Position numbers and translations under genes: made by a program. Of a stretch of DNA of 6,330 nucleotides, positions 1 through 5,258 are shown in pieces. Origin of the DNA: Methanobacterium sp. (lineage in GTDB: Archaea; Methanobacteriota; Methanobacteria; Methanobacteriales; Methanobacteriaceae); assembly GCA_009712615.1 (NCBI GenBank), contig WASR01000305.1, forward strand, positions 1-6,330, given 5' to 3'. The notes under the pieces are model-generated. The model did not search any database. It was not told the origin of the DNA and was given only the letters and a program-made list of their open reading frames with translations. Position 1 is the first letter of the stretch. Every line of letters begins with the position of its first letter.

Positions 1-287
1 AGCTACCTCAGACCACGAACCTCTCGATCCGTTCTGTTGAAATTTTCGATTGAGAATGCGTAAACAGTGACTATTTCTATTTCTAAATCCACACACCAGT
101 CAAGAAACTTTTCAAGAGTACCTATACCTCGTTTATGACCTTCTATAGCATCAATATTCCCTTGAATCCTTGAAAATCTTCTGTTACCATCCATTATTAT
201 TGCAACATGCTTGGGCATGTTCTCGGGACTCAAATTTCTTGAGATATACCACTCATAAACTTTGTAAACTGGTTTTAAAATGGACAT
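1..287 (-). CDS. uppS: Cis-polyprenyl (undecaprenyl-type) diphosphate synthase, N-terminal part, cut by window edge
   Basis: This is the first 95 or so codons of a cis-prenyltransferase, which adds isopentenyl diphosphate units in cis to an allylic primer. The product is the long polyprenyl diphosphate used as lipid carrier for envelope glycans, pseudomurein precursors or glycoproteins in archaea. Seen: IMDGNRR at about residues 31-37, whose Asp33 is the family's catalytic/Mg-binding Asp; GHKRG at about 50-54; and [10 protein letters not shown] at about 76-85, the conserved substrate-binding block. The full family length is about 240-280 residues, so roughly two thirds lies beyond the left edge. 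I start at the ATG at 287-285 because AAAGGAG sits at the right distance before it. The upstream in-frame ATG at 308-306 has no such site. The gene follows mtxX after 175 bases that hold a terminator-like hairpin and a TATA-like box, so it probably has its own promoter. The family call is firm; the exact chain length of the product is unknown. Confidence 0.93.
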
Positions 288-293
288 TTTCAG

Positions 294-300
294 CTCCTTT
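294..300 (-). promoter_or_regulatory. Ribosome-binding site deciding the uppS start
   Basis: AAAGGAG on the minus strand ends six bases before the ATG at 287-285. It lies inside the seven-codon extension that would be translated from the upstream ATG at 308-306, which has no Shine-Dalgarno match. This favours the shorter protein beginning MSILKPVYK. Confidence 0.8.
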
Positions 301-337
301 TGCTTCATTTACGATCATTTAGTTATCTTTTTGTAAG

Positions 338-346
338 TATAAAAAA
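338..346 (-). promoter_or_regulatory. Candidate TATA box for uppS
   Basis: The minus strand reads TTTTTTATA here, close to the archaeal TATA consensus. With the usual spacing of about 25 bases, transcription would begin near 313-317. That gives a leader of about 28 bases that contains the AAAGGAG site. A second TATA-like stretch (TATATTAA, around 353-360) could serve instead. This is inference from sequence only. Confidence 0.45.
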
Positions 347-403
347 TTAGTATTAATATACATTATACTTTAATTTGGAATAATAATATTAATCCCATCT
401 AAT

Positions 404-440
404 AAAAAAAGTTTAGCACAGTATTATTCAATACACTGTG
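404..440 (-). terminator. Hairpin plus T-tract terminator after mtxX
   Basis: About 23 bases after the mtxX stop, the minus strand forms a stem-loop. Positions 417-420 pair with 437-440 (CACA/TGTG), and 421-425 pair with 430-434 (GTATT/AATAC). The loop is four bases and there is a two-base bulge at 435-436. The minus strand then runs into seven consecutive T (410-404). The layout resembles a bacterial intrinsic terminator. In archaea the T-tract is the main known signal, so the stem may be a helper or a 3'-end stabiliser. Confidence 0.65.
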
Positions 441-462
441 GAGTACTATTTCTTGAAACAGG

Positions 463-1158
463 TTAAATTTTTGCAAGTCTATCTGCAAGTGTCAAAGCTC
501 TTTTATAACCTTTATTATCCTGTGAACGCGAGGTATCAATATATATTTCCTTCATTCCCAATGTAACTGCACCGTAACTCTTTGCTCCTGCAACAAGTAC
601 TAATGTTCTGAATATTGTGTTTCCAACTATTCCATCAGTGGCTATTATTATGTTTGCATCACTTCTCACAGCATCTTCCAAGAGGGCGTAGTGATGTTTG
701 ACATCGATATTTTTTTCCCTGATCAACGCGGTCAGTTCTTCTCCAGCATCCAATGATTCATCAACCCTTTTGTTTCTGCCCCTATCATTGGGTCTACCAC
801 TGGAAAGGACCGCTACATGAGGTTTAACTCCTTCGGCTTCCAAAAATTTAGATGCTAAAACTGCTATTTGAAGTTTTTGTGCCACAGTTTCACCTTCATC
901 TATTCCTACGGGTGCGAGAAGAAATTTTTTAGCATTAAATTCTATGTAGGATGCCCTGTATAATTCCGGGTAAATCTGTTTGAGTTTAGACATTATGACA
1001 GAAGCACTGAGTGATCCCCTCACAGCTGCATCAACCTTACCATTGGTTAGAAGCTCTACCAGTTCGTCTTCAGATTCTACCGTTACAACATCAAAATCAA
1101 CATCGGAAACTGCTTCCAATATTTTCTTGTTTTTACCCACACCTGCAGCAACCACCAA
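463..1158 (-). CDS. mtxX: Methanogenesis marker protein 4 (MtxX family, phosphotransacetylase-like fold)
   Basis: The protein matches the methanogen-restricted family called methanogenesis marker 4, or MtxX. It is usually described as a putative methyltransferase-associated protein related in fold to phosphate acetyl/butyryl transferases. Its biochemical role is not settled. Seen in a protein of about 231 residues: an N-terminal VVAAGVGKN glycine-rich strand-turn; SSGRPNDRGRN near residues 119-129; ATDGIVGNTIFRT near 173-185, resembling the DG..GN block of phosphotransacetylases; and GAVTLG near 196-201. There is no signal peptide or membrane segment, so it should be cytosolic. The longest frame begins at a TTG at 1179-1177 without a ribosome-binding site. 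GAGGT at 1170-1166 instead points to the TTG at 1158-1156, with the GTG at 1155-1153 as next choice. It lies between the transglutaminase-like gene and uppS and appears to be transcribed alone. Family call firm, start moderate, function unknown. Confidence 0.88.
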   Translation of the reverse strand: MVVAAGVGKNKKILEAVSDVDFDVVTVESEDELVELLTNGKVDAAVRGSLSASVIMSKLKQIYPELYRASYIEFNAKKFLLAPVGIDEGETVAQKLQIAVLASKFLEAEGVKPHVAVLSSGRPNDRGRNKRVDESLDAGEELTALIREKNIDVKHHYALLEDAVRSDANIIIATDGIVGNTIFRTLVLVAGAKSYGAVTLGMKEIYIDTSRSQDNKGYKRALTLADRLAKI

Positions 1159-1165
1159 TTTCAAA

Positions 1166-1170
1166 ACCTC
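1166..1170 (-). promoter_or_regulatory. Ribosome-binding site deciding the mtxX start
   Basis: GAGGT on the minus strand lies seven bases before the TTG at 1158-1156 and ten before the GTG at 1155-1153. It falls inside the first codons of the longest frame. The TTG at 1179-1177 that opens that frame has no such site ahead of it, so the internal start is preferred. Confidence 0.6.
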
Positions 1171-1200
1171 TTTTTTCAATAGATTCTATTGTTAGTCAAT

Positions 1201-1212
1201 TATGAATATTCA
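1201..1212 (-). promoter_or_regulatory. Weak candidate TATA element for mtxX
   Basis: The minus strand reads TGAATATTCATA here, in the gap after the transglutaminase-like gene. A start of transcription about 25 bases on, near 1180, would leave a leader of about 22 bases carrying the GAGGT site. That agrees with the internal start. The match to the TATA consensus is poor. Confidence 0.3.
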
Positions 1213-1256
1213 AGCATTAACCTTTATTTGTTGTAATATGAATTTTAGCAGTGAAT

Positions 1257-1264
1257 AAAAAAAA
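1257..1264 (-). terminator. T-tract terminator after the transglutaminase-like gene
   Basis: Eight consecutive T on the minus strand begin 12 bases after the stop codon at 1279-1277. There is no clear stem before them. Stemless T-runs just past a stop codon are the common archaeal termination signal. Confidence 0.55.
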
Positions 1265-1276
1265 TAGTTAATTCAT

Positions 1277-1726
1277 TTATTGATAGGGAGATGTTACTGA
1301 GATTCCAGTGAAACCCAAATCATAGAGCCTCTTACTGTATTCCTCCTTTGGAATTTCATAACTGGTATCAGAACTGCAAGTATCGTAGTAATGTCCATTC
1401 CATTCCACAAATTCGTGGGAATATGTTCCAGAACAATGTTCAACAGTTACTAAGTAAACATCCGTTGCACCAATTGATCTGAGATAATCTGCAAAAAGTT
1501 CCGATTTATTTTTGCAGTTCATATTAACTGCATCATATTTCATGTTCTTAATTTCATTGAACCTTCTAAGGACTTGGGATTCATTGATAAGTGGGGAATT
1601 GGATTGTGATCCATATTTTGCAGCACTCGAACTAAGCTGATCTGTTGGCATCATGAATGTGAATATCTCCATGATCATCATGGCTGCTATGAAAAATGTC
1701 AATCCCAGCTTAACATTTTTTCTCAT
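1277..1726 (-). CDS. Small membrane-anchored or secreted transglutaminase-like cysteine protein
   Basis: This 149-aa protein has a charged N-terminus (Arg2, Lys3, Lys6) and then one hydrophobic segment at about residues 7-26. That fits a signal peptide or N-terminal anchor; no lipobox cysteine follows. Residues 64-120 look like a compact transglutaminase-like (papain-fold) core. Cys71 lies 15 residues before the Gly of LRSIG, the usual spacing of the nucleophile helix. His104 is in SHEFVEWNGHYYD and Asp115 is 11 residues later, giving a plausible Cys-His-Asp triad. Cys98 and Cys117 could form a disulfide outside the cell. Such domains cleave or form amide bonds, and archaeal pseudomurein endoisopeptidases use the same triad, so an envelope role is a guess worth testing. 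The ATG at 1726-1724 is preceded by AGAGGTT and a good TATA-like box. The gene stands alone between hemL and mtxX. Domain call moderate; substrate unknown. Confidence 0.75.
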   Translation of the reverse strand: MRKNVKLGLTFFIAAMMIMEIFTFMMPTDQLSSSAAKYGSQSNSPLINESQVLRRFNEIKNMKYDAVNMNCKNKSELFADYLRSIGATDVYLVTVEHCSGTYSHEFVEWNGHYYDTCSSDTSYEIPKEEYSKRLYDLGFTGISVTSPYQ

Positions 1727-1780
1727 AAAAAAATTAACCTCTACAAAAAATTTTAATGTTCAGTTAAGAATTAAAAGTTT

Positions 1781-1791
1781 AAATATATAAA
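1781..1791 (-). promoter_or_regulatory. Promoter (TATA box) of the transglutaminase-like gene
   Basis: The minus strand reads TTTATATATTT, a near-consensus archaeal TATA box, preceded by CGATAA in the position of the BRE. Transcription would start near 1761. That gives a leader of about 35 bases with the AGAGGTT ribosome-binding site at 1742-1736. It is the best promoter-like sequence in the window. Confidence 0.65.
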
Positions 1792-1830
1792 TTTATCGGT
1801 CACATATGCTAAAAGTTGATGGCAGGTAGG

Positions 1831-1850
1831 AAAAAATAAAAAAATAAAAA
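1831..1850 (-). terminator. T-rich terminator after hemL
   Basis: The minus strand carries runs of five, seven and six T separated by single A residues, starting about 25 bases after the hemL stop. No stem precedes them. It lies just before the TATA box of the next gene and so separates the two transcripts. Confidence 0.6.
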
Positions 1851-1875
1851 TTTAAAATAGAAAAGTACGGAGTAA

Positions 1876-3138
1876 TCAGCCTTTAATTTGTTTCATTGCA
1901 GTATCTATGGTACTAAGTGTTTTGTCTATATCATCAGCATCATGCATCTTGGATAGGAAACAGCATTCAAACTGTGATGGTGGAACAAATACTCCTCCCT
2001 TCAACAATGTTTTGAAGTAAGTTCCAAATTTGTCTGTGTCTGCAGTTTTCGCATCATCGTAGTTCCAAACTGTTTTATCAGTCAAATATATCTGGAACAT
2101 CGAACTTAAACCTGCTACCTGATAATTTAAATTGTTATCCTCCAGAATATTGTTTATTCCTTCCCTAAATTTGTCACCGTTTGAATTAATGTCGCTGTAA
2201 AATTTTTCATCGAGATGTCCTAAAGTAGCGAGTCCCGCTGTGATGGAGATTGGATTTCCATTAAATGTACCTGCCTGATAAACACTTCCAGAAGGAGCTA
2301 TCATTTCCATATACTCCTTTTTACCTGCAATTGCACCCATTGGGAATCCTCCTCCGAGTATTTTTCCAAATGTAACCAGATCAGGAGTTACTTTAAAATA
2401 TTCCTGTGCTCCTCCCCGGGCTATTCTGAAACCTGTGATCACTTCATCAAATATTAAGGTTATATCATTTTCAAGGGTGATCTTTCTTAAAAATTCTAAA
2501 AAGCCCTTTTTAGGTGGTATAAATCCTACATTTCCCATTATCGGTTCGATTATGATGGCTGCAATGGAATCTTTATTTTTGTTAATTATTTCAACAACTG
2601 CTTCTTCGTTGTTAAACGGAATTAACAGGGTGTTTCTGGTGGTTTCTTCAGGAACTCCAGGTGAATCTGGGAGTCCAGCTGCTCCAGAACCTGATTTTAC
2701 CAGTACATAATCGTGTGCACCATGGTACGCCCCTTCAAACTTGATGATCTTGTTTTTAGACTTGGCTGCCCTTGCCAGTCTGATTGCACTCATGGTGGCT
2801 TCTGTGCCGGAGTTAACAAATCTCACCATATCTGCACATGGAACTCTGTTTACCACCATCTTTGCAAGTTCTATCTCCTTTTCAGTTGGAACACCGTAGG
2901 CCGAACCTTTAACCAGCTGTTTTTCAACTTCTGAAACCACTTCAGGATTTGAATGTCCTAAAACCATCGGCCCATAAGCTAAACAGTAGTCAATGTAACT
3001 GTTTCCATCCACATCTATAAGTTTAGAACCCTCTGCTTTTTCGGCAAAGAATGGGTATGGTTTAATTGCTCTGACTGGTGAATCCACACCTCCAGGCAAG
3101 AATTTTTTTGATTCTTCAAATAACTGTTCAGAATTCAT
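1876..3138 (-). CDS. hemL: Glutamate-1-semialdehyde 2,1-aminomutase
   Basis: This PLP enzyme moves the amino group of glutamate-1-semialdehyde to give 5-aminolevulinate, the first common precursor of tetrapyrroles. In a methanogen these are F430, corrinoids and siroheme. Seen in 420 residues: [10 protein letters not shown] at about 15-24, typical of the family; [10 protein letters not shown] at 109-118, the PLP-phosphate region; EGAYHGAHD at 135-143; FDEVITGFR at 230-238, where Asp231 should contact the pyridine nitrogen; TFGKILGGG at 257-265 with Lys259 as Schiff-base lysine; and GTFNGNP at 290-296. Length and motif order are normal for the family. I start at the ATG at 3138-3136, eight bases after AAGGAG. 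The longer frame begins at a GTG (3147-3145) that overlaps this ribosome-binding site and cannot be the true start. A TATA-like box and an inverted repeat lie upstream, and a T-rich terminator follows. Cytosolic; call firm. Confidence 0.97.
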   Translation of the reverse strand: MNSEQLFEESKKFLPGGVDSPVRAIKPYPFFAEKAEGSKLIDVDGNSYIDYCLAYGPMVLGHSNPEVVSEVEKQLVKGSAYGVPTEKEIELAKMVVNRVPCADMVRFVNSGTEATMSAIRLARAAKSKNKIIKFEGAYHGAHDYVLVKSGSGAAGLPDSPGVPEETTRNTLLIPFNNEEAVVEIINKNKDSIAAIIIEPIMGNVGFIPPKKGFLEFLRKITLENDITLIFDEVITGFRIARGGAQEYFKVTPDLVTFGKILGGGFPMGAIAGKKEYMEMIAPSGSVYQAGTFNGNPISITAGLATLGHLDEKFYSDINSNGDKFREGINNILEDNNLNYQVAGLSSMFQIYLTDKTVWNYDDAKTADTDKFGTYFKTLLKGGVFVPPSQFECCFLSKMHDADDIDKTLSTIDTAMKQIKG

Positions 3139-3146
3139 GATATTCA

Positions 3147-3152
3147 CTCCTT
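3147..3152 (-). promoter_or_regulatory. Ribosome-binding site deciding the hemL start
   Basis: AAGGAG on the minus strand is followed after eight bases by the ATG at 3138-3136. The final G of this site is the first base of the GTG at 3147-3145, the formal opening of the longest frame. That excludes the GTG as the initiation codon. Confidence 0.85.
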
Positions 3153-3211
3153 GAGATTTATCTGATCATTTAAAGTTGTTAAAAATGTAAATACCTTCTA
3201 TTACAATCAAT

Positions 3212-3236
3212 GATTAATTATTATCAAATATTAATC
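3212..3236 (-). repeat. Inverted repeat upstream of hemL, possible operator
   Basis: GATTAAT at 3212-3218 and ATTAATC at 3230-3236 are perfect inverted copies separated by 11 bases. The site lies 74 bases before the hemL start, next to where transcription from the TATA-like box at 3245-3256 would begin. Spacing and position suit a dimeric regulator. In such AT-rich DNA a chance origin is possible. Confidence 0.35.
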
Positions 3237-3244
3237 GCTTTTAA

Positions 3245-3256
3245 TTATTTAAATTT
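3245..3256 (-). promoter_or_regulatory. Candidate TATA box for hemL
   Basis: The minus strand reads AAATTTAAATAA, with CC and purines just upstream as a BRE-like context. Transcription would begin near 3226 and give a leader of about 88 bases. A weaker alternative, TATTTACAT at 3192-3184, would give a leader of about 25 bases. I cannot choose between them from sequence alone. Confidence 0.35.
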
Positions 3257-3274
3257 GGATCCATCCATGTTAAC

Positions 3275-4135
3275 CTATAACCTTTCAATCAAATCTTCTA
3301 TTTTCATATCTATGAGGTAGGGTGCTAATTCATCTATTTTCTCTTCTGGTAAATCCCACCATTTCTTTTCAACAAGTAAATCTCTTATTTCTTTAGAGAA
3401 TCTGTATCGTACATGTTTTAAAGGGCTGCCAACCACTATGCTGTAGGGTTCCACATCCTTAGATACCACAGCACCTGCTCCTATCACAGCACCATCACCT
3501 ATTGTGACTCCAGATAAAATTAAGGCTCCATATCCAATCCAAACATCGTTGCCTATGGTGGTGTCTCCATGGTAGTTTTTCATTGGTATTTCATTAATAT
3601 TTGCTCTGCGAGTTCCAAGAAATGAACTGAACGGATATGTACTGGCACATTGGATGTTATGCCCCTTTCCTATTAGTATTGTTACATTCTTGGATATGCT
3701 GCAAAATTTTCCAATGGTTAAACTATCATTTTCATTAAACCGTTCAATTTTAGGAGTTCCATAGGTGAAGTCTCCAACTGAAACATTTTTAATGGAATTG
3801 GAAGGATGATCCCTGCGAATATCAGCTAACTTTTTTCCCCTTTTATTTTTAATGATTTCTCCTTTACGCAAATTAATTTCAGATTTTATTTCCCCTGTTT
3901 TTTTGAGTAGTATCTGGTTGTTATCCTCTTTTTTCAAGAGTGTTTCTAATTCCTCTATTTTTAGGAGTAATGTCCCATCATTGTCCCCTTGATTTGAGGG
4001 AGTTTCAAATTTCACTGTCTCATTTGAAACAGAAGAACTTTCCTTTGATAATAACACATATTGTGATTTGTAGAAACGATACTGCCCACTTCGGTTTAAT
4101 AAATGATTTTTGAATCTATTTAATATATTAACCAC
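3275..4135 (-). CDS. CatB-type hexapeptide-repeat O-acetyltransferase with N-terminal coiled-coil extension
   Basis: The C-terminal part is a left-handed beta-helix acetyltransferase of the CatB/xenobiotic acyltransferase group, which moves acetyl from acetyl-CoA to a hydroxyl. Numbering from the GTG start gives 286 residues. [11 protein letters not shown] lies at 138-148; [14 protein letters not shown] at 156-169 carries His159 at the place of the catalytic His of CatB; hexapeptide turns such as TIGNDVWIG and [10 protein letters not shown] run over about 192-225; and WWDLPEEKI near 259-267 is the usual C-terminal helix. Residues 1-110 are not part of this fold. [20 protein letters not shown] opens a basic segment, a polar linker follows, and about 56-100 is a Leu/Lys/Glu-rich probable coiled coil. 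There is no signal peptide. GGGGG seven to eight bases upstream favours the GTG at 4135-4133; the longer frame from the TTG at 4150 lacks a site. The gene sits between cbiC and hemL without an obvious pathway link. Its role is more likely surface-glycan modification than drug resistance. Confidence 0.85.
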   Translation of the reverse strand: MVNILNRFKNHLLNRSGQYRFYKSQYVLLSKESSSVSNETVKFETPSNQGDNDGTLLLKIEELETLLKKEDNNQILLKKTGEIKSEINLRKGEIIKNKRGKKLADIRRDHPSNSIKNVSVGDFTYGTPKIERFNENDSLTIGKFCSISKNVTILIGKGHNIQCASTYPFSSFLGTRRANINEIPMKNYHGDTTIGNDVWIGYGALILSGVTIGDGAVIGAGAVVSKDVEPYSIVVGSPLKHVRYRFSKEIRDLLVEKKWWDLPEEKIDELAPYLIDMKIEDLIERL

Positions 4136-4327
4136 TACAAAAACCCCCAATAGTTTAAGTATTTAGTTCATGATTATTAAGTCATTATTATTATTCATAT
4201 GAATTACTGGTGACAGTTTACTATGTCAGTTAGCATGTCTTAAGATCTTGGAGTTGCACAACCATCACCAAAGGAGTATCATAACCACCATATAGAGCAT
4301 GATGATCCATTGATGAAATCATTGAAT
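4136..4327 (-). other. Intergenic region between cbiC and the acetyltransferase
   Basis: The 192 bases hold no T-tract, so read-through from cbiC is possible. A perfect 12-base palindrome (ATTCATATGAAT) lies at 4193-4204, and a short inverted repeat TGACA/TGTCA lies at 4211-4228. A weak TATA-like TTAATAATC at 4180-4172 could start transcription near 4150. A 30-codon ORF (4322-4230, start MISSMDHHALYGGYD) begins six bases after the cbiC stop but has only a weak AAGGT upstream. I do not call it a gene. Confidence 0.4.
4144..4148 (-). promoter_or_regulatory. Probable ribosome-binding site for the acetyltransferase
   Basis: GGGGGT on the minus strand, a one-mismatch variant of GGAGGT, lies eight bases before the GTG at 4135-4133. 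The TTG at 4150-4148 that opens the longest frame overlaps this site, so the GTG is the better start. Confidence 0.5.
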
Positions 4328-4993
4328 TCAAACCTTATTACCCTTGTTAAGATTTATTAAACTATTTAAAGCTGCTACAGCTATAGGTGTACCGCCTTTA
4401 GGACCTTCAGTAATTATATGTGGTATCCCTGCCTGTTTCAATGCTTGTTTTGATTCAGCAGCACCTACAAAACCTACAGGAACACCTATTACAGAATTTA
4501 ATTTAATTTCTCCATTTTTATGGAGTTCCAGAACTTCTAAAAGGGCAGTTGGAGCATTTCCTACTGCAACAATACCATCAAAACCTTCTTGGGCTGCAAC
4601 CCGTATTGCAGCTGCTGCTCTGGTGATTCCCTCTTTTTTGGCTATCTTAACTGCCCTTTCATCCCGAATATAACAGTCTACTTTGCCAGAATAGGTGTTT
4701 ATTCCAGTTTTAACCATATTAATGTCTGTTAAAATGTCTTTTTCTTGATCTATTGCCCTCAAGCTTTCAGTAACGAAGTCCTTACTAATTTTTGTTATTT
4801 CTGCGTACTCGGGATCTGCTGTGGAATGCACGATCCTTTCAACGATCGCCCTTTCTTCAGGCGTAAGATCTTTGGTTTTAGTATCAATAAGGGATTTAAC
4901 TATTTCCCTACTCTTTTCAGCAATTTCATAGCCTTGTTTTGTTGATGCACCCATAGAAATGGTTGCTTTTCTAGAATCGTTATTTTCACTCAT
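4328..4993 (-). CDS. cbiC: Cobalt-precorrin-8 methylmutase
   Basis: CbiC/CobH moves a methyl group from C-11 to C-12 of (cobalt-)precorrin-8 to give (hydrogeno)cobyrinate; methanogens use the early-cobalt, anaerobic route. The protein is 221 residues, normal for the family, and cytosolic. Seen: SREIVKSLI near 28-36; RIVHSTADPE at 53-62 with His56 at the place of the catalytic His of CobH; VKTGIN at 94-99; AVGNAPTALLEV at 143-154; GVPVGFVGAAESK at 170-182; and GPKGGTPIAVAALNSL at 197-212. The ATG at 4993-4991 is preceded by TAGGT only four bases away, a weak site. An internal ATG at codon 14 has none and would still keep all motifs. The upstream gap holds TATA-like stretches, so it may have its own promoter. 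It is two genes upstream of hemL, which makes the precursor of the same tetrapyrrole pathway. Call firm. Confidence 0.96.
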   Translation of the reverse strand: MSENNDSRKATISMGASTKQGYEIAEKSREIVKSLIDTKTKDLTPEERAIVERIVHSTADPEYAEITKISKDFVTESLRAIDQEKDILTDINMVKTGINTYSGKVDCYIRDERAVKIAKKEGITRAAAAIRVAAQEGFDGIVAVGNAPTALLEVLELHKNGEIKLNSVIGVPVGFVGAAESKQALKQAGIPHIITEGPKGGTPIAVAALNSLINLNKGNKV

Positions 4994-5038
4994 GGTTACC
5001 TACTCAACTAAACTCTGTTATAACCTATGTAAATCCAT

Positions 5039-5048
5039 CTAATAAATT
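5039..5048 (-). promoter_or_regulatory. Candidate TATA box for cbiC
   Basis: The minus strand reads AATTTATTAG, preceded by purine-rich GGAATC. Transcription would begin near 5018 and leave a leader of about 25 bases. A second TATA-like sequence (GTTATAAC, 5017-5024) would instead give an almost leaderless transcript, which would suit the weak ribosome-binding site. Confidence 0.35.
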
Positions 5049-5090
5049 GATTCCATGCACGACTGATCACCAAAATAAAGGAATTCATTG

Positions 5091-5107
5091 AAATAAAAAA
5101 AATAAAT
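5091..5107 (-). terminator. T-rich tract, possible terminator of the Fe-S gene transcript
   Basis: The minus strand reads ATTTATTTTTTTTATTT, with eight T in a row. It lies about 150 bases after the Fe-S gene stop and just before the cbiC promoter region. The distance implies a long 3' untranslated region if this is the true end. Confidence 0.4.
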
Positions 5108-5230
5108 ATTAACCAGTATATGCATGTTTTATACAATCATAAACATTTACTGCATCAAAACACGTATAAATTATTCCAGAACCCAATCAAAAGACATCAT
5201 ACTTTCATTTAAATCAACTGATATTATATT

Positions 5231-5246
5231 TCAATAAATTTATTGA
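5231..5246. repeat. Perfect 16-base palindrome after the Fe-S gene
   Basis: TCAATAAA is followed directly by its inverted copy TTTATTGA, with no loop. It starts 12 bases after the stop codon of the Fe-S gene. It could be a protein-binding dyad or help transcript ending. AT-rich composition makes chance palindromes fairly common. Confidence 0.4.
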
Positions 5247-5258
5247 TCTGATTTCACT

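Larger units (their letters stand above)
4994..5258. other. AT-rich gap between the Fe-S protein gene and cbiC
   Basis: This 265-base stretch has no credible ORF on either strand. In transcription order it holds a perfect palindrome just after the Fe-S gene stop (5246-5231), a T-rich tract (5107-5091) and the candidate cbiC promoter (5048-5039). The bases at 5108-5225 show nothing I can name. Confidence 0.5.

Noticed and set aside
980..1205. Two overlapping plus-strand open frames opposite the start of mtxX
   Set aside because: They are antisense shadows of a well-matched family protein, rich in Ser/Thr/Leu low-complexity sequence, with no ribosome-binding site.
2435..2934. Plus-strand open frames of 91 and 73 codons inside hemL
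   Set aside because: They lie opposite the conserved PLP-enzyme motifs of hemL and show no family features or start signals.
3275..4135. Chloramphenicol acetyltransferase as a resistance gene
   Set aside because: The fold and catalytic His match the CatB group, but nothing in the sequence shows drug specificity. The extended N-terminus and chromosomal setting argue for another substrate.
4271..4315. AAGGAG on the plus strand followed by ATG codons
   Set aside because: The ATG codons are more than 20 bases away and open only a three-residue frame before a stop.
4344..4945. Plus-strand open frames of 109 and 66 codons inside cbiC
   Set aside because: They are shadows of cbiC, whose Ala/Gly-rich motifs make the opposite strand read as a hydrophobic frame.
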